Of a DNA stretch of 11,694 bases, positions 7,358-11,694 are shown piece after piece. How positions within the stretch are numbered: the first letter of the stretch is position 1; each line of letters begins with the position of its first letter. The notes under the pieces were generated by a model. That model was not told where the DNA came from and ran no database searches. It saw nothing but the letters and a program-made list of their open reading frames with translations. Both the position numbers and the translations under genes were made by a program. Source of the stretch: Tannerella sp. (GTDB taxonomy: Bacteria; Bacteroidota; Bacteroidia; Bacteroidales; Tannerellaceae); the NCBI GenBank assembly GCA_031268395.1, contig JAIRXI010000335.1:1-11694 (forward strand). The letters run 5' to 3'.

Positions 7358-10300
7358 TTAGAATCCTAATCTCAGTCCGACTACGAAACTGCGAATCTGC
7401 ATGGTGTTGTTGGTTTGTCCGATACCGGAATCGCCGGTAGCGGTCTGAGTTCTTACGCGCCATCCGGTGAGGTCGTCGGGGTTAAGACCTAATTGCACGG
7501 CCTCGCCTCCCCAGATAAAAGGATTCAATACCTGAGCGTAGATTTGCGCCCGGCCGATGTCCCACCTCTTGAGCAGGTTCTGTGGGACGGTGTAGGACAG
7601 GGATATATTGCGAAGGTAGAACATCGTTCCGCTCGTGTAGTTGCGTGTGCTGTTATGGTCTGTTAATCCGGGAGTGGACGTGGGCTGATAGAATTTAGCG
7701 CCGGGATTGTCCGGGCTCCAGACGGAATTTTCCACACGGCGTCCGAAAGTTTGCAGCGCTCCATAGTACATGTTGCCGACGCGGGCATAGAGGAACGCGC
7801 TGAGTTCCCAGTTTTTGTAGGCGAATGTATTGGTCAGTCCGCCTACCCATTTCGGGCGGCTCGTCCCCAGTATGTAGCGGTCGGTTGTGGCGGCAATCAC
7901 TCCAAAGCCATTGTCTTCGTATGTAAACTCTTCGCCGTTGACCGTGACGGTTTTCCAGCCATCCGCACCTTTTTTGCTGTTGTCAATATTCAGCGGCTGG
8001 TCGACGACTTTAGTCTGTCCCGGCTGGTAGTTATAGTTGGAGATTGTCTTGTAGAGGGCCATCAGGCGCTGGTCTTCGGGCGTATCCTGCCAGAGGCGGT
8101 CGTACTTGTAGTCGTAAAACACGTTGATTGGCTGTCCGACGAACCATCCGTTGGTGACGTCTTCTTTAACGCCACTTGCCAGTTCCACGATTTTTTCACG
8201 GTTAATTGATACGTTGACATCCATTGTCCAGCGGAAGTCCTTTTGATCGATGTTGACGGATGAGACGGTGACTTCGAGACCTTTGTTCTGCGTTTTGCCG
8301 ATATTGGCGCGCACCTGGGTGTATCCGATGGTGGCAGGCAGTGTACGGTAGAGTAACAGGTCGTCGGTATTTGCCTTGTAGAGCTCGATACTTCCGGAGA
8401 TACGCCCTCTGAGCAGGGAATAGTCGAGACCGGCGTTCCACTGGGAGGTCTTTTCCCAGCCTAACTGCGGGTTGGGCATGACGTTAGACTTATATCCGGC
8501 AGAAACGGATTTGTCGAAGTAATAATAGGCTGAATTGATACCGCCGGTGGTGGAATAGGCCGATACAGCCGCGTTACCCGTTACGCCGTAGCCTACCCTT
8601 AATTTGAGCTGGTTGATGACGTCAATATTTTTGATCCATTCTTCCTCTTCCATTTTCCAGGCGAGGGCGGTCGAGGGGAAAAAATCCCATTTATGCCCTT
8701 CGGCCAGTACGGAAGCGCCGTCCCAGCGGCCGGTGACGGTCAGGAGGTATTTGTTGCTCAGCGAATAGTTCAATCTTGCCATGTAGGACATCAGCTGTGT
8801 TTCGGTCATTGATGTTCCATAGTCGTAGGGTGTTGAGGTAGCATTTTGCTGCAGACTGTACCACAGCGAGGACGGGAAAATCAAGTTTTGCGCCCGCAGG
8901 TGTATTTCTTCATCGTGTACTCGCTGGGCTGATTGCAGCAGGGTGGCGCCAAGCGTATGGGCGCCCCATGTCTTATCGGCATACAGCAGGTTTTCTACGA
9001 TCCATGAGAAATACGAACGTGTATGATTGCGTCCTGTACCGGCGGCCGAAGCGATCGGACGCGCTCCGAAAGGATTGGAAAATCCGGGACCGTAGTAATA
9101 CCCGGTCCTGTGGTTGCGGTATTGTGAACCGAAATTCATGCGGTAACGCAGCCAGGGAACAAAACGTATTTCGGCAAAAGAGTTTGCCATTATGGAATAC
9201 TGGCGTATTTCATAATTGGCGTTAGCCATGTTGTTGACAATATTATCGTATGAAATTCCGTCTACGGCAGCCGGCCTGAATACGGCTCCCGTTTCGTCGT
9301 AGGCGGGGGCGTAGGGGAGTAATGATTGCGCCTGTCCGTACGAATCCTTGTTCCCGGCGTTCGAATTTCCGTTTTCCAGACCGCGGTTCTGGATGTTATA
9401 GGCGCCATTGGCAGACAGGCCGGCCGTCAACCATTTGCGCGGAGTTATCTCTCCGTTCAGGTTGAAATTGTAACGGTTGTAGTCCTGGTCTTTCATTGGC
9501 GACTGCTGGTTGAGATAGCCCACCGACATGTACAGTTTGGAGTTGTCGGAGCCGGAAGAGAGGGAAATTTGATGGTTCTGTACGACGCCTGTGCGCACTA
9601 CCAGGTCTGTCCAGTTCTGGTCAAACAGGTTTGCCGCGTTGTAGACGGGTACCTGATCGGCGTATCCCCGTGCGATTTCATCCGGGGTAGCCTGACGCAA
9701 TACCGGTTTGGAAGGATCGTTGTCGGTCAGCTGATAGGCCGTTCCGAGGATGGGACGCATGTAATTCAGGCTTTCCATGAAAAGGGTATAGTCCCGTGCG
9801 GGGTCAGGCGCCGTACCGTAGGCGCCGGCGTATGTTCCGCCGTTGAGATAGCGCTGGCGCTGCCAGTCGAGCAGTTCGCCCGCATTCATCCAGTCCGTCA
9901 TCGGATGGATTTTGCTGAACGTGACCGTTCCGTCATAATCGATAGATGTTCTTCCTTTTGCTCCCTTTTTCGTGCTCACAAGCACTACGCCGTTAGCGCC
10001 GCGCGAACCGTAGATAGCGGTGGCCGAAGCATCTTTCAGGATTTCAATAGAGGCAATGTCGTTCGGATTTATGTCCGAAATGGTGCCTGAAATCATAGGA
10101 ATACCGTCAATAACATATAACGGATCGTTGGAGGCGTCGATGGAGCGGTTTCCGCGGATGCGGATTTCCCCGACTTCGCCCGGTCGCGTGTTGGAGGTGA
10201 TGTCCACGCCGGAGGCTTTTCCCTGGAGGGCCTGTACGGCATTCTGTACCGGGCGCTCCTTGATGGTTCGTTCCGTCACGCGGGAGACGGAACCTGTGAC

Positions 10301-10675
10301 GTCGCTTTTGCGTACCGTTCCGTAACCGATGACGATGACTTCTTCCAGTTCGGCCACGTCTTCGAGCATGACCACATTAATAATGTTCCGGTTGCCTGCC
10401 GTGATTGACTGTGAGGCGTAACCGATGTAATTAAACTGTAATACGGACTGTGCGCCGGGCACATTGATTGAATAGGCGCCGTCGGCATCCGTAATTGTTC
10501 CTGTGGTTGTCCCCTCGATGCGAATGTTCACACCTGCCAGCGGTTCTCCCGTTTCGTCGTTTACCGTTCCGGTAACTGTGACCGCCTGTGACATTCCCCA
10601 CAGGGCGAACTCCAGGAACAGGCCGACTGTAAGGCCTGCTTTCATCCATGCATGTTTTCTGATAAATGATTTCAT
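7358..10675 (-). CDS. susC-like: SusC/RagA-like TonB-dependent outer-membrane transporter
   Basis: This 1105-residue protein is the TonB-linked outer-membrane channel for glycan import. A signal peptide covers about 1-30, ending near GMSQA. A carboxypeptidase-regulatory-like beta-sandwich follows (about 33-105, VTGTVNDETGEPLAGVNIRI). The TonB-box region EEVIVIGYGT is at 111-120. The plug (about 120-240) carries LKDASATAIYGSRG and GVVLVSTKKG. The remainder is the 22-strand-type barrel, ending in an aromatic residue (GLRLGF) as expected for outer-membrane barrels. There is no N-terminal STN domain, so direct signalling through an anti-sigma factor is unlikely. Control by a regulator encoded elsewhere is more plausible. 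It is first in the operon, with about 970 bp of gene-free DNA upstream. The ATG at 10675 gives a basic signal-peptide n-region. An internal Met at residue 11 is an alternative start but would shorten that region. Confidence 0.96.
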   Translation of the reverse strand: MKSFIRKHAWMKAGLTVGLFLEFALWGMSQAVTVTGTVNDETGEPLAGVNIRIEGTTTGTITDADGAYSINVPGAQSVLQFNYIGYASQSITAGNRNIINVVMLEDVAELEEVIVIGYGTVRKSDVTGSVSRVTERTIKERPVQNAVQALQGKASGVDITSNTRPGEVGEIRIRGNRSIDASNDPLYVIDGIPMISGTISDINPNDIASIEILKDASATAIYGSRGANGVVLVSTKKGAKGRTSIDYDGTVTFSKIHPMTDWMNAGELLDWQRQRYLNGGTYAGAYGTAPDPARDYTLFMESLNYMRPILGTAYQLTDNDPSKPVLRQATPDEIARGYADQVPVYNAANLFDQNWTDLVVRTGVVQNHQISLSSGSDNSKLYMSVGYLNQQSPMKDQDYNRYNFNLNGEITPRKWLTAGLSANGAYNIQNRGLENGNSNAGNKDSYGQAQSLLPYAPAYDETGAVFRPAAVDGISYDNIVNNMANANYEIRQYSIMANSFAEIRFVPWLRYRMNFGSQYRNHRTGYYYGPGFSNPFGARPIASAAGTGRNHTRSYFSWIVENLLYADKTWGAHTLGATLLQSAQRVHDEEIHLRAQNLIFPSSLWYSLQQNATSTPYDYGTSMTETQLMSYMARLNYSLSNKYLLTVTGRWDGASVLAEGHKWDFFPSTALAWKMEEEEWIKNIDVINQLKLRVGYGVTGNAAVSAYSTTGGINSAYYYFDKSVSAGYKSNVMPNPQLGWEKTSQWNAGLDYSLLRGRISGSIELYKANTDDLLLYRTLPATIGYTQVRANIGKTQNKGLEVTVSSVNIDQKDFRWTMDVNVSINREKIVELASGVKEDVTNGWFVGQPINVFYDYKYDRLWQDTPEDQRLMALYKTISNYNYQPGQTKVVDQPLNIDNSKKGADGWKTVTVNGEEFTYEDNGFGVIAATTDRYILGTSRPKWVGGLTNTFAYKNWELSAFLYARVGNMYYGALQTFGRRVENSVWSPDNPGAKFYQPTSTPGLTDHNSTRNYTSGTMFYLRNISLSYTVPQNLLKRWDIGRAQIYAQVLNPFIWGGEAVQLGLNPDDLTGWRVRTQTATGDSGIGQTNNTMQIRSFVVGLRLGF

Positions 10676-10793
10676 TAGAATTTGATTTTTTTTTTGAGGT
10701 ATTAAGTTGAATAAAAAATTAATCCGTTATCGTTTGTTTTTATTATTTGCAGACTTCTAATTTCTTTTTTTTTAAAAGTTAGAATCCGGAGTG

Positions 10794-10825
10794 CAAAGGA
10801 ACGGTGTTTCGTTATAACAAACAAT
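10794..10825 (-). promoter_or_regulatory. Candidate Bacteroidota-type promoter for susC
   Basis: On the minus strand an ATTG (10825-10822) lies 20 bp before TTCCTTTG (10801-10794). The known Bacteroides housekeeping consensus is TTTG at -33 and TAnnTTTG at -7 with a spacer of about this length. Each box has one mismatch. Transcription would begin near 10787, giving an A-rich leader of roughly 110 nt before the susC ATG. In AT-rich DNA such matches occur by chance, so this is a suggestion only. Confidence 0.35.
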
Positions 10826-10847
10826 GTATTTTCATACCGTTTAATGG

Positions 10848-10873
10848 AAAATTATGCGATTGCGCATGATTTT
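10848..10873. promoter_or_regulatory. 26-bp inverted repeat upstream of susC, possible operator
   Basis: Arms AAAATTATGCG and CGCATGATTTT pair over 11 positions with a single mismatch (T/G) around an ATTG centre. The element sits about 175 bp before the susC start and just upstream of the candidate -33 box. That is where an activator of the operon could bind. It could instead be a hairpin terminator for plus-strand transcription, since a run of T follows on that strand, but no plus-strand gene ends here. Confidence 0.45.
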
Positions 10874-10974
10874 TTGTGCGTAATTTATGTTGTTTTGTTC
10901 ATCCGGGTAATTATCTGAATTTAAAAAAAAATAACCATGATTCCCATTGCCCAATTCCGTTACGAACCCCTGTT

Positions 10975-11058
10975 CCCCGTCCTTGCGAACGCAGTGAAGC
11001 AATCCAGTCCGCCGCCAGCGCCCGGATTGCCTCGCCGCTCGTCCTCGCTAAGACGGGG
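10975..11058. repeat. Palindromic intergenic repeat (CERSEAIQ type), copy 1
   Basis: CCCCGTC at 10975-10981 pairs with GACGGGG at 11052-11058, and the arms continue inward with mismatches to the AATCC / GGATT segment. The left arm contains a 31-bp sequence (10977-11007) repeated exactly at 11125-11155. Spurious translation of this repeat gives ANAVKQSS or CERSEAIQ depending on frame, the latter a familiar sign of the GTCATTGCGA...GAAGCAATCC class of dispersed palindromes found in many bacteria. Confidence 0.7.
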
Positions 11059-11080
11059 TTTGGCCGGGGGGGGGTATGTC

Positions 11081-11127
11081 TCAGCAGCGATTCCCTGCGC
11101 CGTCAGCAGCGACTACTCCCTGCGCCG
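11081..11127 (+). repeat. Imperfect tandem duplication between the two palindromes
   Basis: TCAGCAGCGA followed by CTCCCTGCGCCG-like sequence occurs twice in a row (11081-11102 and 11103-11127), the second copy carrying a 3-bp insertion (ACT). A run of nine G residues (11066-11074) lies just before it. The duplicate abuts the left arm of the second palindrome. Confidence 0.7.
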
Positions 11128-11242
11128 TCCTTGCGAACGCAGTGAAGCAATCCAGGCACAGGCGGTGCAGCACAGACGGTGCAGTCCGGGCGTCTGTCGG
11201 GGCATCGCCTGCGCCTGGATTGCTTCGTTCCTTACAATGACG
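11125..11242. repeat. Palindromic intergenic repeat (CERSEAIQ type), copy 2, long hairpin
   Basis: The left arm (11126-11178) and right arm (11191-11242) are imperfect reverse complements of about 52-53 bp around a 12-bp loop. The best-matching part is AAGCAATCCAGGC followed by RCAGGCGRTGC in both arms. The outer part differs by several bases and a small length change. Transcribed, it would fold into a very stable hairpin. On the minus strand its spurious translation reads HCKERSNPG. Confidence 0.8.
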
Positions 11243-11410
11243 AAAAATAGAGCCGCTTATTATCAACATATTAACGAACCGTTTTTTTTTCGTCTTTTTC
11301 CCTTTTTTTCCCGGCGAAGCTGGGGTGGGATCTCGCAAATGACGACGGTATTCGGCTTTCGAGACAGTCCGTTTATTATTTTTTAACATATCTGCCTCAA
11401 CGGAGTTTCC

Positions 11411-11443
11411 CGGAGGATAGTCGGAGGATAGTCATAGGATAGC
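11411..11443 (+). repeat. 11-bp tandem repeat, three units
   Basis: Two identical units CGGAGGATAGT (11411-11421 and 11422-11432) are followed by a diverged third, CATAGGATAGC (11433-11443). A related sequence, CGGAGTTTCCC, immediately precedes them. No function is evident. Confidence 0.75.
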
Positions 11444-11521
11444 AGAACGAAAAAAGGACATCGGATTAACCTGTTTTAACGCATTGACCATGCTATACTT
11501 CATGTGGGCTAAGAACGAATA

Positions 11522-11566
11522 TAACGATGAACGATGAACGGATTCATAGTTCATAGTTCATCGTTA
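11522..11566. repeat. Palindromic heptamer array 4
   Basis: Arms of 18 bp (11522-11539 and 11549-11566) are complementary with one mismatch around a 9-bp loop. The same bases also read as six 7-bp units: ACGATGA, ACGATGA, ACGGATT, CATAGTT, CATAGTT, CATCGTT. The structure is therefore a heptamer array in which the second half is the inverse of the first, the same plan as the large element at 66-593 in miniature. Confidence 0.8.
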
Positions 11567-11570
11567 GATT

Positions 11571-11601
11571 ATGAATGCCCTCCGGGCAAGCGACCATTCA
11601 T
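11571..11601. repeat. Small nested inverted repeat
   Basis: ATGAATG (11571-11577) and CATTCAT (11595-11601) are perfect inverse copies. Partly overlapping the left arm, TGCCC (11576-11580) and GGGCA (11584-11588) form a tight hairpin with a TCC loop. No T tract follows, so it is not an obvious terminator. Confidence 0.55.
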
Positions 11602-11642
11602 CTTCAGGCTTTTATTGTAATTCTTAGGTCGAACTCAGGTTT

Positions 11643-11694
11643 ATGGGTGTCGCAAGAAAAAAAGAACTGTACGAACGGCAGGAAAAAAACAGCC
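11643..11694 (+). CDS. Possible 5' end of a plus-strand gene, cut by the window edge
   Basis: An ATG at 11643 opens a frame that stays open for 17 codons to the right edge (MGVARKKELYERQEKNS). A stop lies in frame upstream (TAG at 11625-11627). The peptide is highly charged and would suit a cytoplasmic protein, but 17 residues are not enough to recognise a family, and a frame this short is often open by chance. The preceding sequence has no convincing ribosome-binding site. If real, it diverges from the PUL operon and could be the nearest upstream gene. Confidence 0.3.
   Translation, partial: MGVARKKELYERQEKNS

Larger units (their letters stand above)
10676..11642. other. Gene-free region upstream of the operon
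   Basis: About 970 bp without a convincing gene. The part nearest susC (10676-10936) is AT-rich and holds the probable leader, a weak candidate promoter and a 26-bp inverted repeat. The middle (10975-11242) is GC-rich and made of two palindromic repeat elements plus a short tandem repeat. The right part (11243-11642) has long T runs, an 11-bp triple repeat and two hairpins. Open frames crossing it in either direction translate repeats and are not credible. Confidence 0.75.

Noticed and set aside
11311..11326. CCCGGC / GCTGGG stem next to T runs as a terminator
   Set aside because: The T runs precede the stem on the plus strand and become A runs after it on the minus strand, the wrong arrangement for either direction.
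10937..11386. 149-codon plus-strand open frame upstream of the operon
   Set aside because: It runs through the palindromic repeats and T runs and contains the CERSEAIQ repeat translation, so it is not a real protein.
11081..11389. 102-codon minus-strand open frame upstream of susC
   Set aside because: Its first part is Lys/Arg-rich from A runs and its second part is repeat translation (HCKERSNPG, FTAFARTAQ). There is no family resemblance.

Overview
The window looks like chromosomal DNA of a Bacteroidota (Bacteroidales-type) bacterium. It carries a SusC/SusD outer-membrane glycan importer pair. Exported proteins have lipoprotein-type signals, start codons are preceded by A-rich leaders rather than clear Shine-Dalgarno sequences, and genes are separated by AT-rich repeats typical of this phylum. 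Coding DNA is fairly GC-rich by eye and the intergenic DNA is AT-rich. No rRNA, tRNA, integrase, transposase gene or CRISPR array was seen.

The core is a four-gene polysaccharide utilisation locus (PUL) read entirely on the minus strand, from right to left: a SusC-like TonB-dependent transporter (10675-7358), a SusD-like lipoprotein (7329-5074), an exported two-domain esterase with a CE15 (glucuronoyl esterase)-like N-terminal half and a second alpha/beta-hydrolase half (4968-2599), and a family PL4 rhamnogalacturonan lyase lipoprotein (2539-578). Gaps of 28, 105 and 59 bp are compatible with one operon. The likely substrate is an esterified rhamnogalacturonan-I-type pectin: the lyase cuts the backbone, the esterase removes ester decorations, and SusC/SusD bind and import the oligosaccharides. 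No PUL regulator is present, so it presumably lies outside the window. A weak candidate promoter and a 26-bp inverted repeat sit upstream of susC.

Both flanks are rich in repeats. The left gap (41-577) holds a composite element of about 530 bp (66-593). Two arrays of 7-bp repeats face each other around a core of hairpin-plus-tail units, and the right array runs into the 3' end of the lyase gene and supplies its stop codon. A third heptamer array lies just in front of the esterase start, and a fourth, palindromic one lies at 11522-11566. The right gap (10676-11642) also holds two large imperfect palindromes (10975-11058 and 11125-11242) of the kind whose spurious translation reads CERSEAIQ, plus an 11-bp triple repeat. 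Short possible gene starts run off both edges (minus strand at 40; plus strand at 11643). Both are too short to identify.

The least explained features are the heptamer/hairpin elements and the esterase C-terminal half, in which the nucleophile motif reads G-Y-T-M-G with Thr in place of Ser.
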